Counted from the first letter of the stretch, positions 1-13,300 are shown. The stretch is DNA of 64,000 bases from Paralichthys olivaceus (GCF_024713975.1 NC_091116.1:432001-496000), one strand, 5' to 3'. Notes: a model not told the origin generated them from the letters alone. Made by a program: numbers and translations.

Positions 1-46
<46 letters not shown>
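1..46. repeat. (CA)n microsatellite, cut by window edge
   Basis: Uninterrupted CA dinucleotides run from the first base to about 46, so the repeat continues beyond the window. A short CT and TA-rich stretch follows at about 80-102. Confidence 0.95.
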
Positions 47-47
<1 letters not shown>

Positions 48-454
48 TAAAGCATCTGCAGAGTTCTCATCATCTTATCTCTCTCTCTATATATATATAT
101 AAAACCTATGCACACACACTGATAACTATCTCTCACACTCACACTCACTCACTCAAACTCACAAACTGTACCTGTCATCATCTTCAGCTGCAGCCACAGC
201 CTGGTGATATCGTGGCAGAGTTGAGACACTCGGTTTAGAGCCATTGTGTTGTGGGGACATGTATGCCCTCTCTTGTTCACACTCACAAACACACAAATAA
301 AAACAGACACACACAGTTACAACATGTTCACACACAACACACTCACACACAGGCACGTTTTCTGTCAGAGGACATCGCGGTGGAAGTTCAGGCAGTCCAT
401 TCCGCCACAGCTGAAGCCTGCAGCCGCTTACTGAGCTGTCACTGCGCGGTGCAG

Positions 455-456
<2 letters not shown>

Positions 457-496
<40 letters not shown>

Positions 497-513
497 CACA
501 CACACACACACAC
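457..513. repeat. (CA)n microsatellite with one CT interruption
   Basis: About 28 CA units are interrupted once by CTCT near 494. It produces spurious cysteine/valine and threonine/histidine reading frames on both strands. Confidence 0.9.
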
Positions 514-519
514 CCCTCC

Positions 520-3400
520 TCCTTCATTTGTGCCAACCAGAAAGGCGGAGTTTCAGATGTTCCTCCCCCAGTTTCACATTTCACATGGTTTTCACAGATG
601 GAGAAACACTACATATGCTCGAAGATGGAAGTTTCTGCAAATACACAAACGTCACATTAGCCTTCCCAAGACCGAGCTCATCATAACTGTAACTGCAATT
701 AAAGACCACTTTGCATATTAATCAGACATCATTAAATCACTGAAAGAAAAGCTTGTGATTATGACCTTTGCATAATGTTGGCATCAGAATAAATATTTAA
801 AAAACCAAAATTATGACATTTCTTGAGTATAACAAAAATGCACATATATATATATATATATATACACGTATTTCCATCTACCTAAATGATATTTTAACAG
901 TCTTTTTGTTTATTCAGTTGTGCTTCAGGTTGTGTGTTTAGCTGGGTTTCGCCAACACCCATATATAGGCAACACCTTGATGAGAACACGCAGGAGCGGC
1001 CAACGAAGTATTTGTTTTGGTTTAACATTCTGGTGCTAGTGCGACTTCTAGTGGCGATGACCATCGAATGTTTAACCTTTAAGTTCTATGCCCTAATTAC
1101 AACCTACACAACTGCACTTTACGTGATGCTTGTCCTTTTGTTACCTTCCATGCATTTCACAATTGTGGATATCAACCTGGTACATAAAATATTTCAAGTA
1201 ACGACTATCCAAAAATTATAAGTTTTCTCAAATTATCATTTATTTTCTGGGTTTAGCGAGTGATCACTTGAATGCAAAGCAACTCTGAACTCAACCATGT
1301 GAACACATCAAGCTGACAGAATAGTCAAGTAGAAATTAGAATCTGAATTAGGCTGATGTAAAGTAAATAATGATTTTTAATAAGTGTACTGTCAAGAGTC
1401 CAAAATCAAGACTCGTGCTAGTGCCAGAGGGAACAGTGTTGTTTTCCGCCGCTTTTCTCACACTCTCTCAAACACACACACCAAATGCCAGTAAAGACAG
1501 CAGGGGGACCCAGAGTCAGTGTCCCACACACAGAGGCATGGAGAAGTTGGACTGGTGAAAATGTGAATAAACCCTCAGGAGGCTGGACGATAAAACGCCG
1601 CCCTGCTGAGCAAAACAAACATTTTATACTGTCAGTCTGTTTGTCCACCACCACGTTCATGCTCTTCCACATCAACAAAGAATACACTAACTCCTCACAT
1701 CCTTCATTGGACCAACAACGCAGATGACGGCACATGTGAGCTGCTTTCAGACGTTCTCCCTCTCTCGTCCTCTTTACTTCCTCTGTCAGAACCTACTGCA
1801 CATGTGATCTGAAGTGTAACATAAACTCAAGGAGAACCAGATTCATCCACAGACCTCTCTGAATTACTGCTGACGAGCACAAAAGAGATAATCCATGCTA
1901 CTCACATGCATGAACACACAAACACACACATGCAGGGAAACCCCCTCACTCAGTCTGCCTCAGTGGCCTCCACATAAAGTACACAGCAGTCAGTTAATTA
2001 ACTTGCACAACTGCTTTAATTGTGAAGATCATAATGTTCCAGTGCACTTAAATTAGGTGCTCATCCATCGAATAGTACATTTTTCCCCAAACGCCGGTTT
2101 TTAAAAATAAGTCACATGATGAAAACCTGCTGTTTCTTCCAGTGTCTGGGGTCAAACTTGTTTTTGGAGGAAATTATATAGATTAGGCACGAGGGCGTAA
2201 ACAATGGATGTGTGTGATTAAGACGTATATAGAGGCTAAAATAAAGATGAATCTCTCAGACTAGTCTGAATCAGATTATCATCAAGGGGGGGGGGGCACA
2301 AGGGCATTTGAGCCAATGGGATTTAAAAAACATCTGAATGTTACAACGAAAGGTCCGTTGCAATTACTACACATGCAGATCTGCTTAAAAATGCAGCTGC
2401 TACGTGTGTGTGTGTTGATCTAATGTCAGATTTAGACGATAGAGCACTTTGGCTGAGGGACAGGAAAAAGGCAGAGGGTTTACAATGGTTCATTTCCTGT
2501 CTCTGGTGATTTATCCTGCAGCAGCTCTGACAGCAGCTGATCTACAGTTCTACTCCGAACACTCACATTTTTAGAAAGTATGTTTGTACCAACACTGTCA
2601 TGAATGAGCATTTTGTCTTTACTTTTGCACAAATGTCATTTTTTCACACAAGAATTAAATCAGCTGTGGTTCTAATTAATTTCAAACACTTCCACACGGG
2701 TCATTATGGTTTATTACAAACAGCGTCTGAGGTGAAACACACCCTATCGGCATCTGACGTGTCAAAACACACACTGTAATAGTTTCTCTGTTAACCGAGT
2801 TACTTGTGACATCATAACCCTATAACAGCCATGCTTGTTAGCGCTTCAAAACATATTTTAGGCCTTTGCTTTGAATTTGAACTCAAAATAAAATGGTTTC
2901 AGGCTTATTTGTTCGCTGCTTGTGTTTCTTGCTCTGCCTGCCATTGTGTTCCCGAATATTATGGATAGAAGTGGATGATAAACTACAACTAAATGACCCA
3001 AGCTGTAATTAGGTAAAATAATTTAACCAATGGATTATTTTCCCTTTACTTGTAAATTTTAAATTTCTGCTGCGATACTGAAGTAGAATTTTAAAATCTG
3101 AATCACATCCTGACATTTGATTCAGGTAATGCAATTAATTATTTAATGTGAAAATTCGTACTCGTGACTCAAACCCTCCCAGAAATCAGCAACACGATGA
3201 AGTTTATTATGAACTGAGCTTTGAGATTTTTATATGAGAGTCATCATGATGCAACGGCTCCAATTAAATTTACTTCAGATCACTTTCAGGATTTAACTTA
3301 AACTGCGGAGAGGGCGGGAAAAGATACACTTTTAAAGCATCTTTGATCACCTCCAAGTTAAAAATATTTTTATGATGTGTAAATGAGCATTGGTTTACGC
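520..3400. other. AT-rich noncoding stretch, no gene seen
   Basis: Apart from a (TA)n run at about 842-864, I find no exon-like block with convincing splice sites. The open frame at 934-1221 is hydrophobic but AT-rich, starts without good context and matches nothing I recognise. This is either intergenic sequence or intron of the minus-strand gene whose possible exons lie at 6941-7152 and 10867-10933. Confidence 0.5.
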
Positions 3401-3411
3401 AGAGCAGACTT

Positions 3412-3413
<2 letters not shown>

Positions 3414-3453
<40 letters not shown>
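3414..3453. repeat. (GT)n microsatellite
   Basis: About 20 uninterrupted GT units. Confidence 0.95.
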
Positions 3454-3456
<3 letters not shown>

Positions 3457-4599
3457 GGATGTAAAGGAGACCTGTTTGTGCCTGGATGTGGTGCAGACTG
3501 CAGCTAGAATAACAGATACATTTTTTATTTGAGACATCACCCCCCGACCCACCACCACGTCTGTGTCGGCAAAGACGAAACACTATTGACTGCTTCCGCT
3601 CCAGGATCAAAAGGTATTGACCAGCTGGAGCATAAACAGGAAGTCACCAAATGAGAAGTGAGTCACAGGATGAGATAAAAGAAAAGGTGTGAAAAGTGGC
3701 CAATTAGACTCAGATCTGTCAGCTGACTTATTTTACACAACAAGCAGTTCCTCTAAAACAAGTTACAAAGAGAAGTGTACATGCAACAAGCATGAAAATA
3801 AAATACAAATCTGTTGGTGAGGAAATTCACAAAGTATGAGCAGTCTTCTTCCAATTTGCCTCATTTAATTTGCTTTTGGGAAAAAGAAAAAAAAAACCTC
3901 AAATTGGACTCTATTCTCAGTAACACTTAATGTCACCGTTTATAGATGAGGGGATACAGTTTCTATCAAAGTCTTTCCACATGAGACATGTTGACGTTTT
4001 CATATGCTTGACACAAAGCAGACTTTGTTAAAGACTCCTGTCAATCAAAACATCCATAAATATCTGCATATAACGATGGACGATGCATTCAACTTCCACC
4101 CACTATCCAGAAATCAAGCCAGAACAACTCGCATGTGAACGCCACCATCTTGCACATTTGGAGTCAGAGTCTGCACAGTAACAATCAGCAGCGAGGTCCC
4201 GCCAATTTCAAAGCTTGACGATTCATGAGTCTGTCTCCGACAGAGAGCAGTTCATGACTACTGTATTGTAATTTTCCATATGGAAAAAACTCAACCTGTG
4301 CCATCATTTACACTTTATTAGTGATTTATTCCTCAGAGGTTTTCAGAACCAGGACTTGTACTAACCACAGTGTTCGATTACATCCATTCATTACAACAGC
4401 AGAAGCTGATTTAACGATGTGGAGCACACACAGCGAAACTTCTTTTAATGACAGAGCGTCACTCAGAGGAACATTATACTTTTAACACAGACCTGCACTA
4501 AAACAGCTGTGTCGACAGCGGCAGCTCAAATGTTGACTTGAAATTGAAGTTGACAAATGACAGTTATATATGTAAAATAACATGTAATATAACAGCCAT

Positions 4600-4647
<48 letters not shown>

Positions 4648-4784
4648 TTTACATTTATTCATGATTTTGTTTTAAATGCATTGACATGCACATTATTCAT
4701 TTATTGTAGATTTATTCAATATATATATATATATATATATATACATACACACAGCAGTTTGAAAATCATGAATAAATGTAAAAT
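4600..4784. repeat. (TA)n tracts bracketing a perfect 23-bp inverted repeat
   Basis: Two TA-rich tracts (about 4610-4647 and 4720-4742) sit beside a perfect inverted repeat with arms at 4646-4668 and 4762-4784. The arms read as exact reverse complements around the core CATGAATAAATG. The spacer is 93 bp. The block could extrude as a cruciform, or could be the trace of a template-switch event or of a small inverted-repeat transposon. Confidence 0.8.
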
Positions 4785-5720
4785 CTTGATGAGACTATTA
4801 TGAATGTGTTGTAAGACTTTGGGGTTCCATTTATTTGTGTGAAACTTTGTGTTGCTGGTGGTATTTTGAAATTCAGTTTCATTGTGTTTGGATTTATATC
4901 TTTATTTGCACTTTGAGTTCATTATTTGCAGTTTTGCTTCTGAAGCTCCTTCTCTCATGCGTCTCTCTTCCTGTACTTCCTGTCTCTGTCTGGTTTCACT
5001 CGTTAGCGATTGTCTGCACTTGCTATAAAAAAGCATTGTAAAAATGTAGTGGAGCAGCTAGTAGAGCGTTTGCTCATGTATGTCTGCCTAATATCAGGAT
5101 CAGTATCAGATCTAATCATGGAATTCATTTCATTGATCTATGGAGACTCTGTATTATTAGAAGTTTGAGTGCAGTATGACACAGGCAGCAACAGGACCAA
5201 TCACGAGTCTCATGGGCAGAGGTCACCATGCTGTCCGAGAAGTTACAGAAAGCAAGAGTGTCACAGGGTGAAAAAATCCGGAGGAAATCATGAGATTGAC
5301 CACAAAAAGAGAGAAGTTTGGCCACAGACAAGAAAAAAACCAGTCAGTGTTGATGGATCTTCGTCAGTCAGGAAAACACCAAGGGAAGTTACAACCACTG
5401 ATCATGGGTTTTACTGGTGTTTCAAAATCATTTACAAATAGAGATTAATAACTGAACTGTTACAGCTCCAGTTATTTCTGAATCTACAGCACTTCTCTAT
5501 CACACACAGCATTTACACACTGACAGAACAGAATCTACATTATTTATTGTGTGGAAACAGCAAAAAATGAAATGGTCTTACAACATATGTGTAAGTTTAC
5601 TGTATAGAAACCCAGGATTAAAAGGAGAAGTGCCGTTTCAGTCATTACATTATGCAAATGTAATCTATTTCTAATTTATTGTACAATCCGTGATGATGAC
5701 TCAATCAGCAGCTAAATTAA

Positions 5721-5792
5721 GGAGCTGGGGATTGAACCAAAGACCTTCTGGTTAGTGGATGACCAACTCTATCTCCTGAGTCACAGCCACCC
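5721..5792 (-). repeat. tRNA-derived SINE head
   Basis: Read on the minus strand, the block has a pol III A-box-like stretch (TGGCTGTGACTCAGG) and, about 45 bases on, a B-box (GGTTCAATCC), spaced as in a tRNA gene. It has no foldable acceptor stem. This arrangement is typical of tRNA-derived SINEs common in percomorph fish. The tail of the element probably continues toward 5640 but is degraded. Confidence 0.65.
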
Positions 5793-6940
5793 AATTTGTC
5801 TACAAACTCAAACTGCCCCACGTCACATCTTGGTAACAATATTTGACAAGCAGGTGATGGAAATAGGAGTCGAAATTACAAAAGTGAGGCGAAAAACGAG
5901 ATCGAGAGCAGTTCTTACTAAAAATACACACATCGTCTCTAAAAACAGACCAAAGCCGACAGGAAACAGACCAGAATAGACGTGAATCACTGACAGGAAC
6001 CAGGTATTAAAAATCATCGTGCAAACATTGCACAGTTCCCACATGCACATTGACACCAAGGTCAACAATCACTCAGCAACCTTTTGTTAACAGAGATACA
6101 CACCTCGCCTCCTGTCTGTGACACACACACACACACACACACCGATACACACACAGTCTCTCTTGGGTAATTATTCCACCTTTTATTGAGCCACCTTGAG
6201 TAAATAAGGATGTAGCAGTATACCGTATCACTGTTTTCCTGTATTGGCTTCTTGTGATGATTTCTCACAGGTGGAAATAAAGTCATTGTGTTTTCTGTGC
6301 AGCTTTATATCATCCATGGCAGGAAAATTAATAGATGTGCATGAGTGATTGCCCCCCCCCCCCCCCGCACACCTCAAACACCAAAAAGCTATTTAGCATT
6401 TAAATGTTCAATGTAATTTAGCCAGAATGAGATTTTGTACACTGAAGTTATCTCACTGACTTTGCAAGCACATTAATCAGGGCAATTTATATAATTTCAA
6501 CTTTGACGAGAGCTTGTGATTATAGTTTGAATCTATACTTTTTCTCCCTGAGACCTGACTGTAGAGAAGAAACATGACATAATGCTTTTTTCCTCATTGA
6601 TCTGATGTTGTATGTTGCAGCTGTGCCAAGTAGTTATTCTTCAAAAGGTTCATCTCATCATAAAAACAATTCTAAAAAAATACAAAATTAGTCAGCGAAT
6701 GGGCCGAGTCACAAGTTTGAATAGATATTCCAACTGACTCAGCTTTTCAGGAGGAGCGATGGAACAATCTGCAAAATTATTTGATGTAACAGAGGCTTTT
6801 AGAATATAACAATGCATGTGGTAATCGTGTGGCAAGCGAAAAGCTGAAATATTTGTATATTTTGCATTAAATAAAAAGACTATTCTGCATTTCAACCACA
6901 CACTTACACACCTCACACACATATCCCTCTGAAAACTCAC

Positions 6941-7152
6941 TATATAGCTGCTGACAGCACAGGGCGTATCTGTAGTAGCTCTCCATCTCCTCCAGCGAGA
7001 TGCTGATAAACCTCTCTCCTCCAAATCCCCGTCTTCCAGGCTTCCTCCCGTCCCTCCGCATGCTCTCCTCTTCCTCCCTCGCCGTTTTCATATCCTCCGC
7101 TAAAGAGAACTGTCTCACCCGTCTCATCCCGCTCTCCTCCTCATTTGTGTTT
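6941..7152 (-). CDS. Possible internal exon of an unrecognised gene
   Basis: The minus-strand open frame is hydrophilic, rich in Glu and Arg and includes FSLAEDMKTAREEEESMRRD and SLEEMESYYRYALCCQQLY. It ends at a consensus donor (TATA|gtgagt, left edge 6941). The frame stays open upstream across 7152, and the acceptor is uncertain: a cut at CAGGGAG|CG would give a phase fitting the exon at 10867-10933. GC-rich composition stands out from the AT-rich flanks. I recognise no family. It may be exon 2 of the minus-strand gene starting near 10933, or a chance frame. Confidence 0.3.
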
Positions 7153-7169
7153 CCAAACGCTCCCTGTCT

Positions 7170-10100
7170 ATCTCTCCCATGCATATGCACACACACACAC
7201 CTATCAAAGTTTCTTGAGTGATTATACCACACCTCTTTCTTCAGCCCCTCCCGCCTGCTGTGGAAATCTGCCACACTCATGCACGTGTGCATGCAACCAC
7301 CTCCCAAATGTTCCAATAATACCATACAACACTACGTCTGGTATGCATAGACTTAAGCAGGTGACGGCTTTTATGAAAAATGATGCCATGATGTCTGCAG
7401 ATTGAGAATCCTTTCAACAGCCCATGTACATTTGATCAGATATGGGAGGCTTTATTGCTTCAGCTACAACTATAAAAATCTGATGCAACTTCTACTCTGT
7501 GTTAATGAATCATATGCGTTTCAAGATACATACACAAGAGCCTGAAAAGAGTCTGCGAGAGAAACTTGTTCACCTGCATAAGAATTGATTAGTCTGTGCC
7601 GCGTCACAGAATTTACAAAAATCAATGCCGCCTCTTTCTGAACCCTCTAAACTTGACTTAACCTGCAATGACCCCCTGACACACCAGCGTGTGCATGTTC
7701 CTCCGCACAGCTCAACAGGTCCCTTAAGTGTGGAATCAGAATTGAACACTCACCTCCTCTGTTAGTTTGCGTGTGTTTGTGGTTCTGTTTCCTTTTTGTG
7801 GCTTGGCGGCCACAGCAAATACAGGCGGACATGACACACAGTCGACCAGCGTGTGTCTGACTTTTGTGCTTGTCTGCCTGACACTGGTGAACAGACGTGT
7901 CTGCTGCTGCTGCATTGAGACATAAGTCAAGTTACCAATTAGCCATTAACAAGGGCTATTCCATGTAATCAGTTACCAAGGTCCAACGACAAAGAGTGAG
8001 TGCTGATGCCACATATCATGAATACACAACTACACTTGTTGTTAGAAAACATCCACAAAACAACAATTTACATACTATTATATATAAATACTATTATTAT
8101 ATACTATTTATAAATATATAATCACTTTAATCCAAGAAACTTTTGCACTTTCATGACCTTAGAATGAGCCCTTCATAACTATACTCTTCTGGGGAGTTCG
8201 CCATTATTTTCTGAGAAATTAAGGAAAATGTTGCAAAACGTCATATCTCGCAATGTCCCCTGATCTGGATCTGCAGCTAAATGTTTTGGTTCTTCCCTGA
8301 CCCATCCTTCTACTAAGTTTTGTGGTAATCCTGCCAGCGGTTTTTGTGTAATCCTGCTAACCAACAAACAAATGGACAAAAACAGAACCTCCTCAGCGAT
8401 TACCTCATAAATGTCTTTTAAATAATTAATCTCAACCATCACGCATGAATATCACCGAGCAAAAGACATCCACACATTGAATTTCCCTACGTAGTCTGTC
8501 AAATTCAAAGTCGTCCACACGAAGCCAGACTTTATTGAAGCATCAGCAGGAAACTAAAGGGAGAGGGTCTTCTATTCTGTTTGATGGTGAGGGGGGGGAA
8601 ACACAGCAGGGGGAATCTCCCCGTGGTGATTGGAAAATCCTGTCCTGTCATCCTGTCACACTCATTTAAGTGGCACACACTAGAGAACCAGACACACTTC
8701 AGTGTACTCACACACACTCAAAACTACACTGACCTCTTCTCCAGATCGCTCTATCGCTGCTGCTGTGTGGGGAGAGTCGGGTCAACGCGCTGACAGACGC
8801 AGACAGATTGTGGAGGAGTCGACTTAGAGCAACTTGGCCCTCTTGAACAGACATGGTCACGTCAGAGAGCGCTTCATGCCGTCATGTCTGTACGTTCATG
8901 GACCCTATTCGGGCCGCCCTGCCCCTCTCTCTCTCTCCTCCCCGTCTGCTGTGCTTCCTCTCGTGAATGTGTGATGGTTTATCTCATTTAACGTCTGATG
9001 TGTGTTTATCACAGGAAAGAGAGGGCGGAGGGCGGGTTATGACACAAGCCCCTGTTCAGCTAATTATACTAACTTGTGTGTTTGTGTCTGATCCTGAGCA
9101 CAAATAACAAATTAAATGATGTAATTAAAAAATGTAGGTCAGTTTCATGTGACTAAAAATTTCTATAATTGTAAGAAGATTGCACCAGTATGTGTTGTTG
9201 ATGTTTGAAGATATTTACTGTCATTTTTGGCCAAATTTAACACACTTAAGCTTAGAACATTGCAAAAAGGAATAACTGCTGCTACTAATTTCTCATTATC
9301 TCTGACTAATGCTTGTATATTGTTTATTTGATAGATTCATTTTTGCCTAATATAGGAGCTCATTTAAAAGAAGCTTGTGGCATCAGGGAGGTTTGGACCA
9401 CTTTTGAACATTACCTTCGCCAGGAAGAATAGTTAAATTACACTGGTGCCATCCCGTAAAGTTGTCCTTCTCCCTCATCTTTTTTCACCCAAACTTCACA
9501 CATTTGCACCAACCCTCCCAATTTAAACTTCACAAGCAGCAAGCAAAAGCTGGTCATGCACTTTTTATTAAGTGGCACCTCCTCACTATTAGATTAAGTC
9601 CAACAGATCAAAAACCGGTGCCCTCCTTCTCTTTAGTGGCTTCAAAACCGGTCACACTAACAACAAATAGAGTTACTCTATTCTTTTCCAGATAAAGACC
9701 ATTCTCTGAGAAGAGCTCGACTGTAAATCACAAATTGTTGTTATATATTTTAATACAATGATTAACTGGTATTGTTTGATTTACTTCTCAGAAAACAATG
9801 CCTGAAGAAACAGTAAAGGAAAAAAAGGGGTTGAACTGAATGAAGATGCAGTGGAACCTGTGACGCAACACTGATAATAAATGTGTATATTCACCACAAA
9901 CCCTGGTATTTAGATAAGTAAATGTGAAGGGTTATCTTTAAGACTTGCTGTACAACAAATAGTAGCTTAGTCCAGAAGGTAACAGGTAAAATATTGTTAC
10001 TTTGCTTCGAGTCTACATAGCTGACATTCTGGTGACTGGATGTCTCCTGAGCAGAAGCTACTCTGTGCAAATTATGGCTGCATGATGTACACTAAACTCA

Positions 10101-10866
10101 AATTTTACTCCTATCTGCTATCATGTGTGCACATTGCCCCTGTAAATAACTGCACACAGGGAGATGATGACAGTAAATTATATATGATCATTGCTGCAGA
10201 TTGTCTCACTGGGTCAAATTACTCCATTATTGCTGGAACTCCTTGAAAGACAGCTGGAATAAAATCCCATTTTCAAAATCATGGCCCCATTAGAACTCAT
10301 TTGCAACATGCAAGCTGTGATGTGCAATTTTCTCTTGCATTGAATTTGACACATTCAACTGATTCAAATTAAATTTGCAACTCCTTGAGAGGGACACTTG
10401 CAATCTGCGGGTGAGCAGAAACAAGCCCCAGTGGACTGACTCAAACACCTGCTGCTAAGACATGTTAGCATCAACCACATGCAACTGGGACAATAAAATA
10501 TACTATCTGCTCAAACAAGCTCTTTTTGGCAAAATCTAAATAATAAAAGAATTTCATCTTGTAAAATCATCTGTACACCTACATTCAGCCGGATTTATTC
10601 AGATTTCTGTTATGTTGCCAACAACCGGAAAATATACAGAGGTGAAATAAAATCCATATTTGAGAAAGGGAATAAGAGGAGATTTATCACATATTAGGAG
10701 AATTGAAATGATATTCTCAGGAGCTAATTAAGGTTTGCAAAGTGACAGAAGATGCAAAATGAGGCTAAGAGTGAATGCATTTCTTTTAGGCATGAAATAT
10801 ACACATAAATCAGCACTGACAAAATGCACAGCGACAATGTGAGGTGGCAAAAGCACAGATCCCTAC
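7170..10866. other. Noncoding stretch, no clear gene
   Basis: This is mostly AT-rich single-copy-looking DNA. Apart from the interspersed repeat at about 8199-8410, I see no exon with supporting splice sites. If the exons at 6941-7152 and 10867-10933 belong together, this is their intron. Confidence 0.45.
8199..8410. repeat. Interspersed fish repeat fragment
   Basis: The block runs from a GATCTGGATCTGCAGC-like segment, through 'ttcttccctgacccat', to a stretch reading 'gtttttgtgtaatcctgct' followed by AAC/AAA-rich sequence and 'acctcct'. I recognise this order as a very common teleost dispersed repeat. The region at 56446-56530 carries the matching 'acctccaccaaggaggttatg' end. I cannot assign its class from this alone. 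Confidence 0.5.
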
Positions 10867-10933
10867 CACTGATTGTCGACAGCACATCCAGCGATCGCTC
10901 CGGGTCTTCTGGCACCGACAGCTGCCCTCCCAT
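10867..10933 (-). CDS. Candidate coding first exon of an unrecognised gene
   Basis: On the minus strand an ATG with strong Kozak context (A at -3, G at +4) opens a frame beginning MGGQLSVPEDPERSL and ending, after 67 coding bases, at a good donor (CAGTG|gtaggg). The second-position glycine would suit N-myristoylation. A plausible upstream acceptor (gtggtttcag at about 10991-11000) would give a 5' UTR segment. A possible noncoding first exon lies at about 12328-12430. I do not recognise the protein. Downstream exons are uncertain (see 6941-7152), and the gene probably extends past the left edge. Confidence 0.45.
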
Positions 10934-12327
10934 CCTCGCTCCAGGACACAGATCTCAGCAGACGCTCCTCTTTGACATGAAATTCACAGCTCTCTGAAAC
11001 CACCACAGACCCTAAACATTACCAGAAACAGCCAGGGATTAGAGAGAATCTCTGACCATGAGCAACACTGAGCAGTGGACTCAGGTGAAAGAACAGACAG
11101 AGGCTGAAACTGTGTCCATTTAATTTGGTCAGCAGCGCACAGAGAGGGAGGGGAGGAAGTAAGACACACACACACACATATACACACAGGACAGTACTGA
11201 AAGTACTTCTGCAATTGCATAACACATGATGCCTTTGTGTACCACACACACACTTCTGTCCTCACTGGCGTTAACAACGTTGCTGTCGCTATATTTATCT
11301 TTCCATTAAATTGAGCTGTGCAGCAGTAACATTGGGACGTGCATGGTCAACTTAGGTCCAATACTAGAACAATAGAAAATATTGCATGACCCCTGTAGAT
11401 CAATGGCATCAACATGTGCAAATAGTTTATTTGAACCAAATCTGTTGCAGGTAAATTTACGTTTGTGCAAGGAGCTGATGTCAGGTCAGTGTTTTCTGGC
11501 TCATGAGGAGTATGAGCATCAATATGCACCCTGATCTTACACACACTCACACACACACCTGATGACTTAAAAGTACATTTGTCCAATTCCACCCATCCAG
11601 CTTCCAGTCCCCACAACACAGTGGCTCCTTTCACCACTTTGACAATAGCTGCAACGTGCCCCTGGTCATATGGACAGAGATCTTGTGACGTGGAGATATG
11701 CCAGGCTAAATAAAGACCAAGGCAAGTTCCACATGCAACACAATGTGACAAGTTCCCAGGGGGATGTCCGGTGCACTGCAACATTGAAGAGTGAACACAG
11801 ATTTTCTACAGGTGTTTTCTGAGGAAGGGCCACAAACTCTGAAAAAACAAATAGAAAGTCTCCTGATGAAATAAAGAAGACCAGGCACTCCTTCATAACT
11901 CATCCCAACTTATATGAATATTAATGATAGGATCAAAAAACGAAATATGCATAAGAGCAATTATTCCAAGTAGCAGGCATCAGCACAAGAAACATGTCTA
12001 ATTAAAAAATAGCTATATTGCATTTAAAAATTGGTACGCCGAATTGACAGTCACATTGTATCAATTAAAACCTCTGGTTATTAATTCAATGAAAGGCGTG
12101 TAGTCTTAGTTTGTCGATATGTAATTTTAAAACAGCAAAAATTATAAATGAAGTTCGTCGTGCTAGCGCCTCCTCGGTTCTATGACAGACAGAGCAGCGC
12201 TGCCTCCATGCGTCGTGTTAGGAAATTACAGAAATACAAATTTGACTCAGTCGAAAGTTGATGGTTCACTTTTATTTCGTAAAAACTGAAAGTGACTAAA
12301 CGATCACAAGCTCATGTGACTCCTTAC
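10934..12327. other. Noncoding, probably 5' intron of the minus-strand gene
   Basis: This lies between the candidate coding exon and the candidate noncoding first exon. It contains short CA runs (for example about 11163-11179) and open frames without splice or start support. I see no other gene. Confidence 0.4.
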
Positions 12328-13300
12328 CTGAACGTTTCCAAAAACCAAGCAGCGTCCACCTCCGCGCAACAAAATAGACCTGGATAAGTGCTGCTGCTGC
12401 TTCCTCCTCTTCTTCCTCATCCTGTTGGAGGTCAGACTTCAATTCATTACCTAATTCACATTATTGTTGCAATAGTGCACATGTGACCGAGCCGGAAGTT
12501 GTTCTGTATGAGCTGATGGGCAGTTTGCGTCAATTTAGGTCCAATAACGAGGAGAGCTTCGAGGCGCCTCTGGGAAACCAACAGGAGAGGAATGGCGACA
12601 TCTAGTTGTCAAATGAGTTAGTACAAGAAAAAGAATAACAGCAAACTATTTATCGCAGAACGATTCTGTTGAATTAAGGATTTAAAGACGACGCTGCGGA
12701 GTGGGACATTTTATATTGACTGAAAATAAATGCACGTGTGTTCCTGTGTGTGCGTCGCTTGTTTGAACGGTGCTGTATAAATAAAGTTTTGATTGATTTA
12801 TATTGGACATCTCCACCATTGGCTGTGTCAAGTTGACTGGAGAAAAAGGAGAGATGACCGGAAATGAGCCATTTTCCTTTAAATTAAAAAAAAATAATAA
12901 CCCAACAATATCCTTATAACTTAAATTTAAGCTTTTTGTTGGATGGTATTAAAAAAAAGAATTAAAAGAATATGCTGTTACTTAATATAAACGTTTTAAG
13001 AGAATGCTTTAGCAGTGTAGTGGGGATGTATATATTTTAATATTGTTGTACTATTTGATATTATTGTTGTGATATTTGTGGAGTCAAAGAACACCACGAT
13101 TTCGAAGTGCTTCCGGGAGGCTTTTACTCATAAAGCCAACACCGGAAGTTGCGTCGTCTCATTTCTGCTGGCTTCACAGTGGCACCCCAAATCGCCTTAT
13201 GGTTGTCCGGGACTCGAACGATTCGCTCTCGGCCAAAAACACGGAAACACGAGCACACGCGAACGTCCGCGGGTTGTTTTCATCGTGGACATTTCGTCTC
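12140..13300. promoter_or_regulatory. Divergent promoter zone between msn and the minus-strand gene
   Basis: CpG-bearing islands at about 12150-12600 and 13090-13330 flank an AT-rich core. They sit just upstream of the candidate minus-strand leader exon and the msn 5' UTR exon. ETS-like CCGGAAGT cores occur at about 12490 and about 13142. Start sites cannot be fixed from sequence alone. Confidence 0.45.
12328..12430 (-). other. Candidate 5' UTR exon of a divergent gene
   Basis: A minus-strand block ends at a near-perfect donor (TTCAG|gtaagg, left edge 12328) within a CpG-richer stretch. It contains a short upstream frame (start at 12420, beginning MRKKRRKQQQ). Splicing to the acceptor near 10991 makes this frame stop after a dozen codons, so I read it as a leader exon with a uORF rather than the real N-terminus. 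The msn 5' exon is about 0.9 kb away on the other strand. Confidence 0.4.

Noticed and set aside
159-584. Minus-strand frame of 141 codons at the left end
   Set aside because: Mostly CA-repeat translation. The non-repeat part (NGSKPSVSTLPRYHQAVA) looks protein-like and ends near a gtacag donor, but no acceptor or homologue supports it.
934-1221. Hydrophobic 95-codon plus-strand frame
   Set aside because: AT-rich sequence gives Phe/Leu/Ile-rich frames by chance. No start context, splice site or family resemblance was found.
5721-5792. Functional tRNA gene
   Set aside because: A and B boxes are present but acceptor and anticodon stems do not pair; kept as a SINE head.
12328-12420. Open frame MRKKRRKQQQ... 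ending in phase at a donor, as a possible protein N-terminus
   Set aside because: Splicing to the plausible next acceptor gives an early stop, so a leader exon with a short upstream ORF is the better reading.
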